Numbered from the stretch's first letter, positions 36,205 to 45,438 are shown. The stretch is DNA of 64,000 nt from Acidimicrobiia bacterium (GCA_028285585.1 JANQOU010000006.1:186001-250000), one strand, 5' to 3'. The notes: generated from the sequence alone by a model not told the origin. Translations and numbers: made by a program.

Positions 36205-38247
36205 CTATATGAAGAAAACGAACACGATTACGAGGATCACCGCGCCGGCCACAAAGGCCGCCGCGTATTGCTGCACCCGCCCGGTCTGCCATTTGCGAAC
36301 CGCAGATCCGGCACCGTCGGTGATCGCCGACAGTCCGTTGAACACCCCGTCGACACCGCGCTGATCGAGAATCCCGTAGACGAACCCACCGACCGCCTTG
36401 GTGACGCCACCAATCGCGTTGGGCACCATGTCGATGATGTAGGTGTTGGTCCAGTTGACGAACCGGGCCAGAGGGCCTCTGGTGGTGTTGACGAGACCCC
36501 AAGCCAGGTCGTCCATGTAGTACTTCCTCCGCAGCAGCGGATAAAGGACCGGGACCTCCAGCGCGTCGCGTTCGGCTTGGGTGGCGCGGTCACGGGCAAA
36601 GATCATCCAGCCGAGGACGATTCCGAGGACGGCAGCAGCCAGGCCGATGGCAGCCAAGCCCCAATCGACCGACTTGGGGTGGTAGTCGCCCATCGCGACA
36701 ACTCGCACGCCGATCCACTCGGTGAAGTTGCCGATGCCCGGCCAGTTCACACCCGGGATGTTGAGCACGCCGACGAATATCGAGGGGATGGCCAGGCCGA
36801 TGAGGGGAGCTGTCATCACCCGTGGCGACTCGTGCGGCTCGCCGTGGCCCTTGTACGAGCCGAAGAAGGTGAGAGCGACCGTCCGGGTCATGTAGAAGGC
36901 GGTGACAAAGGCACCGGCGATAGCGATCCACATCACCGTGGTGTAACCCTCGTGGCCCAGCGTGGCCAAGATCTCGTCTTTGGACCAGAAGCCGGCAAGC
37001 GGGATTATCCCTGCCAGGGCCAGCGAGCCGACCATGAACGTCCAATAGGTCGTCGGCATGTGTTTTCGCAGACCCCCCATGTCACTCATGTTGTTCGAGT
37101 GAACGGCATGGATGACCGATCCGGCGCCGAGGAACAAAAGCGCTTTGAAGAAGGCGTGGGTGAACAGATGGAAGACGCCGGCCGTGTAGCCGCCGGCGGC
37201 GACGGCAGTCATCATGTACCCGAGCTGTGACACGGTCGAATAAGCGAGGACCTTCTTGATGTCGTCAGCGGTCAGGGCAAGGAGACCGATGGCGAACAGC
37301 GTGATGGTGCCGATCGCGATCATCAGCGTCCGGGCATCCATCGCCAGGTTCTGGAACAGTGGGAACGTGCGCGCCATCAGGTAGATGCCGGCAGTCACCA
37401 TGGTGGCCGCGTGCATGAGGGCCGATACCGGCGTCGGGCCGGCCATGGCGTCCGGAAGCCAGATGTGAAGCGGGAACTGGGCGCTTTTGCCCATGGCACC
37501 GAAGAAGAGCAGCAGCCCGCCGGCGACAGCCACAGCACCCAGCTCGGTGGAGTGATCGGTGGCGGCTTTGGCCAAGTCGGCGAAGCTGAAACTGTGAATT
37601 GAGACCCCGATCAGGATCGCTCCGAGAATGAGCCCGACATCAGCAACTTTGTTGGTGAGAAAGGCCTTGTTGCCGGACCGGACGTTGTCGAGGTCCTCCC
37701 AGTAGAACCCGATCAGGAAGTACGAGGCGAGACCGACACCCTCCCAGCCGATGATCAGCTGAATGAGGTTAGGGGCTCCGACCAGGATCAGCATCGCTCC
37801 GGCGAACAACGAGAAGGCAGCAAAGAACCAGTCGACCCGGCGATCTCCGTGCATGTAGCCGATGGCGTAGATGAACACCAGGAGGCCGACAAAGCTGACC
37901 AGGAAGTACATCATTATCGAGAGGCCGTCGACCACCCACCCCAACTCGAAGACGATCCCCGATCCGATCCGGGCGATCTCGAAAGTCGTCTCGTCGAGAA
38001 CTCCCCCGGTCATGTTCATGATCATCAGGACCGAGGCCCACAACAGGTTGATGGCCATGGCCCCCACGGCGATCTCACCGCCCTTGTTGGGGAGTCTCTT
38101 TCCAAAGGCGAGGATCAGGAGGAAGGCGACGAAAGGGAGCACCAGCATGATGCCGGCGGTGTCGGCCCAGAAGCCACCGTCACCGGCATGGATGGTGCCG
38201 CCATCCTCGGCGGCCAACAAACCTACGGAGAACAACCCTCTCACCAT
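36205..38247 (-). CDS. nuoL: NADH-quinone oxidoreductase subunit L (complex I operon 1)
   Basis: The distal proton-pumping subunit, 680 residues. The GWEGVGLASYFLIGFYW segment, FPLHIWLPDAMAGPTPVSAL signature and GFWSKDEILA are present. The C-terminus carries the long amphipathic helix and final membrane segment (FVAGAVILVIVFVFF) that clamp the membrane arm. The ATG at 38247 overlaps the nuoK stop by 7 nt. The N-terminal 25 residues are polar and could be partly untranslated if a later start is used. Confidence 0.97.
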   Translation of the reverse strand: MVRGLFSVGLLAAEDGGTIHAGDGGFWADTAGIMLVLPFVAFLLILAFGKRLPNKGGEIAVGAMAINLLWASVLMIMNMTGGVLDETTFEIARIGSGIVFELGWVVDGLSIMMYFLVSFVGLLVFIYAIGYMHGDRRVDWFFAAFSLFAGAMLILVGAPNLIQLIIGWEGVGLASYFLIGFYWEDLDNVRSGNKAFLTNKVADVGLILGAILIGVSIHSFSFADLAKAATDHSTELGAVAVAGGLLLFFGAMGKSAQFPLHIWLPDAMAGPTPVSALMHAATMVTAGIYLMARTFPLFQNLAMDARTLMIAIGTITLFAIGLLALTADDIKKVLAYSTVSQLGYMMTAVAAGGYTAGVFHLFTHAFFKALLFLGAGSVIHAVHSNNMSDMGGLRKHMPTTYWTFMVGSLALAGIIPLAGFWSKDEILATLGHEGYTTVMWIAIAGAFVTAFYMTRTVALTFFGSYKGHGEPHESPRVMTAPLIGLAIPSIFVGVLNIPGVNWPGIGNFTEWIGVRVVAMGDYHPKSVDWGLAAIGLAAAVLGIVLGWMIFARDRATQAERDALEVPVLYPLLRRKYYMDDLAWGLVNTTRGPLARFVNWTNTYIIDMVPNAIGGVTKAVGGFVYGILDQRGVDGVFNGLSAITDGAGSAVRKWQTGRVQQYAAAFVAGAVILVIVFVFFI

Positions 38248-38546
38248 CGCATCAGGCTCAGGTCGTCGACGTTGGCGGACTTACGGTTGCGGAAGATCAT
38301 CAGGACGATGGCGAGGCCGATCCCAACCTCGGCGGCGGCGACGGTGATCACGAAGATGGCAAATACCTGCCCGAGGGCTTGGGAGGTCACCAGGAAGGAC
38401 TCGAAGGCGATCAGGTTGATGTTGACCGCGTTGAGCATCAGCTCGACGGAGAGCAGGATCAGCACGATGTTGCGACGGACCAACAAGCCGTAGACACCCA
38501 TCGCAAACAGGGCAGCACCCAGGATCAGGAATTGGTTCAGAACCAT
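38241..38546 (-). CDS. nuoK: NADH-quinone oxidoreductase subunit K
   Basis: A subunit of 101 residues with three membrane helices, related to MrpC. VLILLSVELMLNAVNINLIA carries the conserved glutamate of helix 2; the second conserved glutamate is in AAAEVGIGLAIV. Its ATG shares one base with the nuoJ stop. Confidence 0.97.
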   Translation of the reverse strand: MVLNQFLILGAALFAMGVYGLLVRRNIVLILLSVELMLNAVNINLIAFESFLVTSQALGQVFAIFVITVAAAEVGIGLAIVLMIFRNRKSANVDDLSLMRW

Positions 38547-39097
38547 CAGACCGCTGACCTCTCTTCTTCTTCGGCCGGGGTCAAGTCACGGCGGGCGACG
38601 GTGATCCCGCCAACTAGGGCCGCGAGAAGGATGAAGCCCACGATCTCGAACGGGATGACAAACCTGCCCAGCAGCGACTGGCCCAGGAGCTCTGTCGCGG
38701 TCGGGCTGCCCGTCGAGGTGATCAGCTCGGTGCCGAAAGCATCGATAGAGGCCCAGGCCATCATGACAAATACCGCCGCGGACAGCAGCGCGGGAAGCGC
38801 TTTCTGCTCCGAGTCGAGACCCTCGTCGAGGCCGGTGGGTGCCCTGGTGATCATGATCCCGAAGAGGAACAGCACGATGACGGCGCCGATGTAGACGAGG
38901 ACCAGGACCCAAGCCACGAACTCGGCCGAGAGAAGAAGGAAAAGGGCGGCGGTGCCGGCCAGGGCACCGACCAGGTACAACGCTGCGTGCACGACGTTCT
39001 TGGCAGTCACCACCCGGAAGCCGCAGAAGAGCACCACGAGGCCGAAGGCGAGGAAGAACCAGTTAACCGGCTCTGAGATCCAGTCGGCGAAGGTCAA
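38546..39097 (-). CDS. nuoJ: NADH-quinone oxidoreductase subunit J
   Basis: A subunit of 183 residues with five membrane helices. The helix 3 segment VAWVLVLVYIGAVIVLFLFG is the family signature, including the region that undergoes the pi-bulge transition. Start is TTG at 39097, directly after the nuoI TAG, with no intergenic base. The short charged tail ends at the nuoK start. Confidence 0.95.
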   Translation of the reverse strand: MTFADWISEPVNWFFLAFGLVVLFCGFRVVTAKNVVHAALYLVGALAGTAALFLLLSAEFVAWVLVLVYIGAVIVLFLFGIMITRAPTGLDEGLDSEQKALPALLSAAVFVMMAWASIDAFGTELITSTGSPTATELLGQSLLGRFVIPFEIVGFILLAALVGGITVARRDLTPAEEEERSAV

Positions 39098-39595
39098 CTA
39101 CTTCTCCAAGGCCGGGGGCTCGGGAACAGTTGTCATCCAATCCTGGAGACGGTCCATGTCATGCAGCATGTCGCCCATGTGGCCTTCCGAGTACTCATAC
39201 TCGGGGGACCAGAACAGGGCGTCGAACGGGCACACTTCAACGCAGATGCCGCAGTACATGCAAAGGGCGTAGTCGATGTCGAAGCGGTCCAACTCGGCGC
39301 GGACCTTGATCCGCCCACCCGGCTTCTCGGGCGGCTGTTCCTCCTTGTGGCCTTCGATGTAGATGCACCAGTCGGGGCACTGGCGAGCACAGAGCATGCA
39401 CACCGTGCAAGCGTCCTGATCTAGCGCGATCACGCCACGCGCCCGTGGGACAGGTGTCTCCTTGACCTTTGGGTAGTTGACCGTCGCCAGGTACTTCTTG
39501 GGTCGGAAGATGGTCTTGAACATCGTCGTGATGGTCACGCCGAGGCCTTTCACCATCCCGCCGCCTGGGATCACCCGTCGTCCGTTGGCCGTCAT
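39098..39595 (-). CDS. nuoI: NADH-quinone oxidoreductase subunit I
   Basis: A peripheral iron-sulfur subunit of 165 residues that carries clusters N6a and N6b. Both 4Fe-4S motifs are complete: [12 protein letters not shown] and [12 protein letters not shown]. It links the electron-input side to NuoB. ATG at 39595 overlaps the nuoH stop by one base; the open frame further upstream lies in nuoH. In this operon, lacking NuoEFG, NuoI would be the most exposed cluster-bearing subunit and a possible docking point for another electron donor (inference). Confidence 0.96.
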   Translation of the reverse strand: MTANGRRVIPGGGMVKGLGVTITTMFKTIFRPKKYLATVNYPKVKETPVPRARGVIALDQDACTVCMLCARQCPDWCIYIEGHKEEQPPEKPGGRIKVRAELDRFDIDYALCMYCGICVEVCPFDALFWSPEYEYSEGHMGDMLHDMDRLQDWMTTVPEPPALEK

Positions 39596-40602
39596 CAGAG
39601 CACCACCTTGAGGATTGCCGTGACTGCGATATTGACCAGTGCCAGTGGGACCAGCCACTTCCATGCCAGAGACTGAAGCTGATCCTCCCTGAATCTCGGG
39701 AAAGTCCAGCGGAACCAGATCATGGCGAACGCTAGGAGGAAAACCTTGCCTAACAGGATGAACGGCCCGGCAAACTCCAGCACATCTTCAGGGACCCCGG
39801 GCAGCCAATAGCCGCCCAGGAAGAGGGTGGCGGCGATCGCCGACATCGTGAACATGTTGGCGAACTCGGCGAGGAAGAAGAACAAGAACCTGAATCCGGA
39901 GTATTCCGTGACGTAACCCATCACCAGCTCCGACTCGGCGATCGGCATGTCAAAGGGGATCCGGGTCAGCTCGGCGAGCGCGGCGATCATGAAGATCCCA
40001 AATCCGACGAATTGGAGGATCACATACGGGTAGCCGGCGGCGATCTGCGCTTCGACGATGCCCTGCATGCTCATCGTCCCCGCCATGATCACCGTGCCCA
40101 CGACGGCCAAGACCAGAGGCAGCTCGTATGCGATCAGCTGGCCGGCCGCGCGAAGACCGCCGATCAGCGAGTACTTGTTGGCTGAGGACCAGCCCGCCAT
40201 CAGCACGCCGACGGTGCTGAGGCTCGAGATGGCAAGGGCGTAGAAGATCCCGACGTCGAGGTCGTTGAAGATCAGGCCCGGGCCGAATGGGATAACGACG
40301 AAGAGAGCGACGGTGCCGACGAGCACCAGGATGGGCGCCGCCTTGAAGACCGGGGCATCGGCCTCCTCGGGGATGATGTCCTCTTTCTGGAAGAACTTGA
40401 TCCCGTCGGCGATCAGCTGGGCCCAACCCCAGCGGCCTCCGGCGAAGTAGGGACCGACCCTGGCCTGCATCTTGGCGGACAACTTCATCTCGGCGAACCC
40501 GAGCACCATCCCGATCAGAGGGACCATCAGAGCCACGAGCAGCAACTTCCCGGCGAGACTCACCCAGAAGTTCTCGAAGACGCTGGTCAGAGTCTCGATC
40601 AT
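39595..40602 (-). CDS. nuoH: NADH-quinone oxidoreductase subunit H
   Basis: A membrane subunit of 335 residues with eight helices, which shapes the quinone chamber. [19 protein letters not shown] at about residues 45-63, [19 protein letters not shown], and [17 protein letters not shown] are the conserved cytoplasmic loops. ATG at 40602 follows GAGGTG. A 157-nt gap separates it from nuoD, where nuoE, nuoF and nuoG are found in 14-subunit operons. Confidence 0.97.
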   Translation of the reverse strand: MIETLTSVFENFWVSLAGKLLLVALMVPLIGMVLGFAEMKLSAKMQARVGPYFAGGRWGWAQLIADGIKFFQKEDIIPEEADAPVFKAAPILVLVGTVALFVVIPFGPGLIFNDLDVGIFYALAISSLSTVGVLMAGWSSANKYSLIGGLRAAGQLIAYELPLVLAVVGTVIMAGTMSMQGIVEAQIAAGYPYVILQFVGFGIFMIAALAELTRIPFDMPIAESELVMGYVTEYSGFRFLFFFLAEFANMFTMSAIAATLFLGGYWLPGVPEDVLEFAGPFILLGKVFLLAFAMIWFRWTFPRFREDQLQSLAWKWLVPLALVNIAVTAILKVVL

Positions 40603-40759
40603 GAGAACACCTCAGGGCAACGCGGCAGCTGCGGCCGACCGGCGTCTGTTTGCCCGGCGAAGGCAGGCCTCGAGGCACTGTTGAGGGAGCCTCCCCAGCG
40701 AATCAACCACTGGGAAGGTTGGGAGCCACACGGGCAAAGTCGGCCGCCATTCAAAGCTG
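40603..40759. other. Gap between nuoD and nuoH; site of missing nuoEFG
   Basis: This 157-nt stretch is the only sizeable gap in the nuo operon. It holds no convincing gene; the longest minus-strand reading begins ATGGCGGCCGAC and ends after 15 codons. I see no clear terminator hairpin. In typical operons nuoE, nuoF and nuoG occupy this position, so it may be the scar of their loss, or the ancestral join of an 11-subunit operon. Confidence 0.6.
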
Positions 40760-41953
40760 TCATCGGTCGACGTCTCCCAGCACGAAGTCGAGGCTGCCCA
40801 TGATGGCGATGATGTCGGGGACCAGGATCCCCTCGAGAATCCAGGGCAATATCGAGATGTTGGAGAAGCTCGCCGAGCGGATCTTCAAGCGGTACGGGCC
40901 CAACCCTCCGTCGGAGACCAGGTAGTAACCCATCTCACCTTTGGGGTTCTCGGCCCTCACATAGGTCTCGCCCGCTGGGACCTTGATGATCTTCGGGACC
41001 TTGGCCTGGAGGGTGCCGGAAGGTGGCATCCCGTCGATCGCCTGCTGGATGATCTTCGCCGACTCCCGGATCTCCTCGAGCCTCACCCACCATCGATCCC
41101 AACAGTCGCCGTTCTCGCCAGTGACCACGCTGAAGTCGAAGTCCTCGTAGGGGAGATAGTTCTCCACCTTCCTCAGGTCGAAGGCGACTCCTGAAGCGCG
41201 GAGGTTGGGGCCGGAGACACCGTATGCCGCCGCCACTTCCGGGGGAAGGATCCCGATACCTTTGGTGCGGGCGAGGATGATCTCGTTTCCGGCGACGAGA
41301 TCCTCAATCTCATCGCAGACTTCGAGCACCTTGTCCATCGCGTCCCGGGTGTCGTTGAGAAAGCCAGCGGGAAGATCTTGAGGTGTCTTCCGAGTGGTCG
41401 GCCCTGCGCCGGCGTTGGGCTTGACCCCGCCGATCCGGTTGAAGTTGGGGTGGAACCGGCCACCGGTCACACCTTCGAGGAGGTCAAGGACCCTTTCCCG
41501 CTCGCGGAGGGCGAAGAACAGGGGGGTCGCAGCACCCAGCTCCAACGGATAAGACGCCATGAACACGAGGTGCGATGAGATTCGCGCCATCTCGGTGAGG
41601 ATCAGGCGGATGTACTGAGCCCGCTGCGGAACCTCCAGCTCCATCAGCTTCTCGGCGGCCACGATGAAAGGGACCTCGTTGGCGTAGCCGGACACCCAGT
41701 CGATGCGGTTGATGAGCGCGGTGATCTGCGGGTAGGTCCTCACCTCGGAGAGCTTCTCGTAGCCGCGATGCATGTAGCCGATGACCGGCTTCACGTCGTA
41801 GGCCCGCTCACCGTCAACACGGGCGACCAGCCGAAGCACACCGTGAGTAGACGGGTGCTGTGGGCCAATGTTGAGCGTCATGTCCTCGGTGGCGAGCTCC
41901 ACCGACACCTGCGCCTCGCTGAGGTGACGCATCGCGTCTTGATCAATGACCAT
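40760..41953 (-). CDS. nuoD: NADH-quinone oxidoreductase subunit D
   Basis: The 49-kDa-type quinone-site subunit, 397 residues. It shows NIGPQHPSTHGVLRL at about residues 28-42 (quinone-binding histidine), IGYMHRGYEKL, and the C-terminal SLDFVLGDVDR, the usual end of the family. ATG at 41953 shares one base with the nuoC stop; an upstream reading to 42025 lies within nuoC. Confidence 0.97.
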   Translation of the reverse strand: MVIDQDAMRHLSEAQVSVELATEDMTLNIGPQHPSTHGVLRLVARVDGERAYDVKPVIGYMHRGYEKLSEVRTYPQITALINRIDWVSGYANEVPFIVAAEKLMELEVPQRAQYIRLILTEMARISSHLVFMASYPLELGAATPLFFALRERERVLDLLEGVTGGRFHPNFNRIGGVKPNAGAGPTTRKTPQDLPAGFLNDTRDAMDKVLEVCDEIEDLVAGNEIILARTKGIGILPPEVAAAYGVSGPNLRASGVAFDLRKVENYLPYEDFDFSVVTGENGDCWDRWWVRLEEIRESAKIIQQAIDGMPPSGTLQAKVPKIIKVPAGETYVRAENPKGEMGYYLVSDGGLGPYRLKIRSASFSNISILPWILEGILVPDIIAIMGSLDFVLGDVDR

Positions 41954-42555
41954 CAGGCCTCTGGGTTCTCCGTAGAGGGCTCTTCCTTCTCGGGCATTGC
42001 CTCGACATCCACCGTCCCCGGCCATGGCTTCACCTCACGGCTCAAGAGTGGGTAGCTCTTGCGAAGCGGGTTCCCGATGAAGCCGTTCGGCAGATAGAGA
42101 TGGACCAGCTCGGGGTGGCCCTCGAAGTCGATGCCGAACATCTCGGCCGCCTCCCGCTCGTGCCAGTTGGCTCCGGCATACACGCCTATCAGCGTGGGTA
42201 TCGAAGGTGACGCCTTGTCGAGAGTCGTCGAAAAGGTGACTCGCTTGCCCTCGGTCAAGTCGCCGACCGTGGTCATCAGCTCGATTCGCTCTTCGACCTC
42301 GTCAGAGAGCGGATCACCGGCGGCTACCTCGTTGGACCAGTCGATGGCCGACAGCCAAGAGAAGAAGACGAGATCGAGCTCATCACGAGCCACGCTGTGG
42401 GTGTCCAACCAACGATCCGCGGGAACGGTGACCTTGACGGTGTCAAAGTGAATCTCGGCGGTGCCCTCGACCGCTTCGGCTACGGCATCGGCAAACCCCT
42501 GGAGGGGGTGTTCGGTGACCTCGGCTGCTTCCGTTTCAGACGGGGACGATGTCAC
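41953..42555 (-). CDS. nuoC: NADH-quinone oxidoreductase subunit C
   Basis: The 30-kDa-type subunit, 200 residues. The signature is [20 protein letters not shown] followed by [15 protein letters not shown]. It supports NuoD and NuoB at the quinone module. GTG at 42555 overlaps the nuoB end by 20 nt, a longer overlap than elsewhere in the operon; the N-terminal 20 residues are acidic and variable. The C-terminal 20 residues are also acidic. Confidence 0.94.
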   Translation of the reverse strand: MTSSPSETEAAEVTEHPLQGFADAVAEAVEGTAEIHFDTVKVTVPADRWLDTHSVARDELDLVFFSWLSAIDWSNEVAAGDPLSDEVEERIELMTTVGDLTEGKRVTFSTTLDKASPSIPTLIGVYAGANWHEREAAEMFGIDFEGHPELVHLYLPNGFIGNPLRKSYPLLSREVKPWPGTVDVEAMPEKEEPSTENPEA

Positions 42556-43033
42556 GCTGGTTCCACTTCTCTTTGATGTCTTCGCCCTGGATCTTCTGCT
42601 GAAGGAGGACGATCCCCTCCATCAATGCTTCGGGGCGAGGGGGGCAGCCCGGCACGTACACGTCGACAGGGATCACTTGGTCGACGCCTTTCGTGACCGA
42701 GTAGGAGTCCCAATAGGGACCGCCGCAGTTGGAGCACGAGCCCATCGAGATCACATACTTCGGCTCGGGCATCTGGTCGTAGAGACGCTTGACCGAAGGC
42801 GCCATCTTGTCGGTCACGGTGCCGGCGACGACCATCAGGTCGGCCTGCCGTGGAGAAGCGGGGAGCGGGATGATGCCGAACCGCATGAAGTCGTAGCGCG
42901 GGCCGGACGCAGCCATCATCTCGATGGCGCAACAGGCCAGCCCGAACTGGAACATCCAGAGGGAGTACTTCCTCGACCAGTTGAGGAGCCACGAGACAGG
43001 CTTTGGGACTCCGAACTTCTGGGCTACTCCCAT
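42536..43033 (-). CDS. nuoB: NADH-quinone oxidoreductase subunit B
   Basis: A subunit of 165 residues that carries cluster N2, the last electron donor before quinone. The four ligands are all visible: C34 and C35 in [10 protein letters not shown]100 in [11 protein letters not shown], and C130 in [12 protein letters not shown] at 43033 overlaps the nuoA stop by 10 nt. The quinone module is therefore intact despite the missing NADH module. Confidence 0.97.
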   Translation of the reverse strand: MGVAQKFGVPKPVSWLLNWSRKYSLWMFQFGLACCAIEMMAASGPRYDFMRFGIIPLPASPRQADLMVVAGTVTDKMAPSVKRLYDQMPEPKYVISMGSCSNCGGPYWDSYSVTKGVDQVIPVDVYVPGCPPRPEALMEGIVLLQQKIQGEDIKEKWNQRDIVPV

Positions 43034-43389
43034 CGGAGCACGCCCTTCTTGATCGCGTAGGCCAGCCCCTCAACCAGCGTGAACATGAAGAGGAGCATGG
43101 CAACCAGCCCAAAGACTCCGAGGGCCTCCGACTGGATCGCCCACGGGAAGATGAACACGGCCTCGACATCGAAGATGACGAAGAGGAGGCCGAACACGTA
43201 GTAGCGGACGTAGGTCTGGCTCCAGCCGGAACCGACCGGGTCGACCCCGCACTCGTAGGTCATCTGCTTCGCCTTGGACGGCTTGTTGGGCCGCAAGACC
43301 GACGCCACACCCAGCATCACCAGCACTAGGACCGCACCCAGGGCGGCGAAGGCGCCAACGGTCAGATAGCTCTCGAAGTACTCGCTCAT
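43024..43389 (-). CDS. nuoA: NADH-quinone oxidoreductase subunit A
   Basis: A membrane subunit of 121 residues with three helices. The loop [20 protein letters not shown], with the conserved cysteine, and [13 protein letters not shown] are the family signatures. First gene of the operon. The 82 nt between it and the divergent phosphodiesterase gene must hold the operon promoter; TATACT on the minus strand (43420-43425) is a plausible -10 element, without a good -35. Confidence 0.97.
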   Translation of the reverse strand: MSEYFESYLTVGAFAALGAVLVLVMLGVASVLRPNKPSKAKQMTYECGVDPVGSGWSQTYVRYYVFGLLFVIFDVEAVFIFPWAIQSEALGVFGLVAMLLFMFTLVEGLAYAIKKGVLRWE

Positions 43390-43471
43390 TCTCTCGATCG
43401 TCGGGGACCGACGGCGGCGAGTATACGCCTCAAGGGTTCCTGGCCGAAGTCAGGGATATACGCTGGCAGTA

Positions 43472-44548
43472 ATGGCAAAAACGCCCTCCTATGACGGCTC
43501 CGGCCTGGTCAACCTGGTGGCCGAAATCGAGCGACTCCTCACAGGCAATGCGCCGTCCCCAGGGCTCGGCGAGGGCATGTCGGTCCCACCCGCCGAGACT
43601 TATGTCCTCGTGCTCTTCGATGGGCTGGGAATGGCACAACTGGAGCATCCATCGGCTGCTTCATTCGCCGCCGCCGCCGTAGGGTCACTCGATGCGCCCT
43701 TTCCGACCACGACGAGTGTGTCGCTGGCGACGGTGGCCACCGGGCTGGCGCCAGCCGGGCACGGTCAGGTCGCCCACCTGAGCTGGATGCCGGACCTGAG
43801 CGAGGTCGTCAACACTCTGAAGTGGGTCGACTTGAGCGGGGCGCCGGTGACCTACGACTATCCGGCGTTGATGCCGAACCCCAATCTTTGGGAGCGGCTG
43901 AGGCACGCAGGCATCGAGCCGATCACGGTCCAGCCCGGCGACTTCTCCGGGTCACCGCTGTCGCGGGCTCTCTATCGCGGCGCCCGGTTCGAGCCCGCCT
44001 GGGATGTCGACGACTTGATTCAGGCCACGGCTCAGCTGGCCGGAGTGCCGGGCAGGATGATCTTCACCTACGTCCCCCATGTCGACTTCGCCGGCCACGT
44101 CTTCGGCCTCGGGTCAGAAGAGTTCACCGATGCCATGCGGGTGGCTGTCTCTGTTTGGGAAGGCATCGCAGCCGCGCTGCCACCAGGCGTGGCCTTGCTG
44201 GGCACGGCGGATCACGGTCTTGCCGAGTTCCCGGAAGAGAAGAAGGTGCTGATCCGCGACCCGCGCTTCGACTCCCTCCGCTTCGCCGGCGACACCCGGG
44301 GAGTCCAGTTGTGGGGCGACGCGGAGCTGATGGACGAGCTGGCCGAGCTGGCGGGTGGCCGGCTGGCCGACCCGTCGCTTCTGGTCGGCCCATCGCCGAC
44401 ACCAATCGCCCTCTCGCGGCTTGGCGAACAGGTGCTGCTCCCGCCGGACGACATCGCCGCGCTCCCCCCCGGATTCGACAAGCGCCTGCGTTGCTATCAC
44501 GGCGGCCTGTCGGAGGCCGAGGTCAAGATCCCCCTCCTGGTCGGCTGA
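43472..44548 (+). CDS. Alkaline phosphatase superfamily phosphodiesterase/nucleotide pyrophosphatase
   Basis: A protein of 358 residues without a signal peptide. Metal-site segments of the nucleotide pyrophosphatase/phosphodiesterase family are in order: LVLFDGLGM (Asp), PTTTSVSLATVATG (nucleophile Thr), PHVDFAGHVFG (Asp, His), TADHG (Asp, His) and CYHGGLS (His). It therefore probably hydrolyses a phosphodiester or phosphomonoester with two metal ions. The substrate is unknown. The ATG lies 82 nt from nuoA; TATACG ends 10 nt before it, so the leader would be very short. Confidence 0.88.
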   Translation: MAKTPSYDGSGLVNLVAEIERLLTGNAPSPGLGEGMSVPPAETYVLVLFDGLGMAQLEHPSAASFAAAAVGSLDAPFPTTTSVSLATVATGLAPAGHGQVAHLSWMPDLSEVVNTLKWVDLSGAPVTYDYPALMPNPNLWERLRHAGIEPITVQPGDFSGSPLSRALYRGARFEPAWDVDDLIQATAQLAGVPGRMIFTYVPHVDFAGHVFGLGSEEFTDAMRVAVSVWEGIAAALPPGVALLGTADHGLAEFPEEKKVLIRDPRFDSLRFAGDTRGVQLWGDAELMDELAELAGGRLADPSLLVGPSPTPIALSRLGEQVLLPPDDIAALPPGFDKRLRCYHGGLSEAEVKIPLLVG

Positions 44549-44557
44549 CCGGCCTCC

Positions 44558-44569
44558 TTGCTATAGCAA
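44558..44569. promoter_or_regulatory. Perfect 12-bp palindrome, copy 1
   Basis: TTGCTATAGCAA, set in the shared 14-mer CTTGCTATAGCAAC. It stands in the 186-nt region between the phosphodiesterase gene and the DtxR-family gene. An identical copy is 108 nt downstream. Candidate operator for the adjacent metal-dependent repressor (inference). An inverted repeat GTGTCG-N5-CGACAC follows at 44573-44589. Confidence 0.6.
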
Positions 44570-44665
44570 CCCGTGTCGGTCAGCGACACGCTGTGCACGG
44601 CAGAAGCGAGCAACGGCCGACAACAGCTAGTTGCGCGTGCACCGCGTGACGCATAGCGCGACCAC

Positions 44666-44677
44666 TTGCTATAGCAA
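44666..44677. promoter_or_regulatory. Perfect 12-bp palindrome, copy 2
   Basis: TTGCTATAGCAA again, 57 nt before the GTG of the DtxR-family gene, a usual distance for a site near the -35 region. TACGAT at 44722-44727 could be the -10 element; it would place the transcript start at or near the GTG, i.e. a leaderless message. Autoregulation of the repressor is the simplest reading. Confidence 0.6.
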
Positions 44678-44734
44678 CGATGCACGGTCAGTCCGCCGGC
44701 GACGGAGGCTCGACGAGCGGATACGATTGCGGTC

Positions 44735-45382
44735 GTGGACGAGTACGGCCGGTATCGAGAGTACGCAGAGGCGATCTGGGAGATCGAAGAGCTGAAGATC
44801 CCCGTCATCCAGGCGCGGATCGCCGACTGGCTCGGGGTCAGCCGCGCCAGCGTCAACGAGATGGTCCACCGAATGAAGGACGATGGGTTGGTCACCATCG
44901 AAGACGAGATCCAGCTGACCGAAGAAGGCCGTCACCTCGCCGCGGTGATCGTTCGCCGGCATCGTCTCGCCGAGCGCTTCCTGACCGACATCCTCAAGCT
45001 GCCCTGGGACAAGGTCCACGCCGAGGCCGAGATCTGGGAGACAACCATCTCCGACCAGGTCGAGGAGGCAATGTGGAACGCCCTCGAAGACCCCAAGACC
45101 TGCCCTCATGGGAACCCCATCCCCGGTGCCGGCTACAGACCGCCGAAGATGAAGCCGATCAGCTCGATGGAGCCGGGCGAGACCCGTCCCCTGGAGAGGA
45201 TCTCTGAGGAGTTGGAGCTGGACGATGAGATGCTCGGCTTCCTCTACAGCAACGGGTTCCACCCCAAAGCCGACATCGAGTTGGTCAGCAAAGACCCGTC
45301 CGGCGCCTTCACGGTGTCGATCGCCGGGAATCGGGTGGGCGTGGGCGAGTTCGCAGCCGACCGACTGTTCGTGGCCGCCTAG
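44735..45382 (+). CDS. DtxR/MntR family metal-dependent transcriptional repressor
   Basis: A protein of 215 residues with N-terminal winged helix (residues about 5-65), dimerisation domain, and C-terminal SH3-like FeoA domain (about 140-215). By alignment to DtxR and MntR, metal ligands are E9 (Met10/Asp8), E12 (MntR Glu11), H76, E80, H95, E99 (DtxR Cys102, MntR Glu99) and E102, but the next His (DtxR H106, MntR H103) is T103. The set is more MntR-like than IdeR-like, with one ligand missing, so the sensed metal is uncertain. GTG start. It heads an iron-handling region and converges with the FEA1-like gene. Confidence 0.92.
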   Translation: MDEYGRYREYAEAIWEIEELKIPVIQARIADWLGVSRASVNEMVHRMKDDGLVTIEDEIQLTEEGRHLAAVIVRRHRLAERFLTDILKLPWDKVHAEAEIWETTISDQVEEAMWNALEDPKTCPHGNPIPGAGYRPPKMKPISSMEPGETRPLERISEELELDDEMLGFLYSNGFHPKADIELVSKDPSGAFTVSIAGNRVGVGEFAADRLFVAA

Positions 45383-45390
45383 ACGCGAAC

Positions 45391-45419
45391 GGTCCCGACC
45401 GGCGAAGCCGGCCGGGACC
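45391..45419. terminator. Bidirectional terminator hairpin
   Basis: A strong hairpin: 7-bp outer stem GGTCCCG/CGGGACC, one A-C mismatch, 5-bp inner stem CCGGC/GCCGG, loop GAA. It lies midway between the convergent repressor and FEA1-like genes (stop codons at 45382 and 45439). CGCGAA at 45384-45389 and TTCGCG at 45427-45432 extend the symmetry. No T-run is seen on either side. Confidence 0.75.
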
Positions 45420-45438
45420 ATGTCCATTCGCGAGGAGA

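Noticed and set aside
35992-37230. 412-residue open frame antisense to nuoM/nuoL
   Set aside because: Shadow of two strongly conserved complex I genes.
39596-39664. Upstream extension of nuoI
   Set aside because: The added residues lie within nuoH and are not conserved; the ATG at 39595 overlaps the nuoH stop by one base as in neighbouring junctions.
40690-40750. 15-codon minus-strand reading in the nuoD-nuoH gap as a nuoE remnant
   Set aside because: Too short, and no resemblance to NuoE, NuoF or NuoG can be shown.
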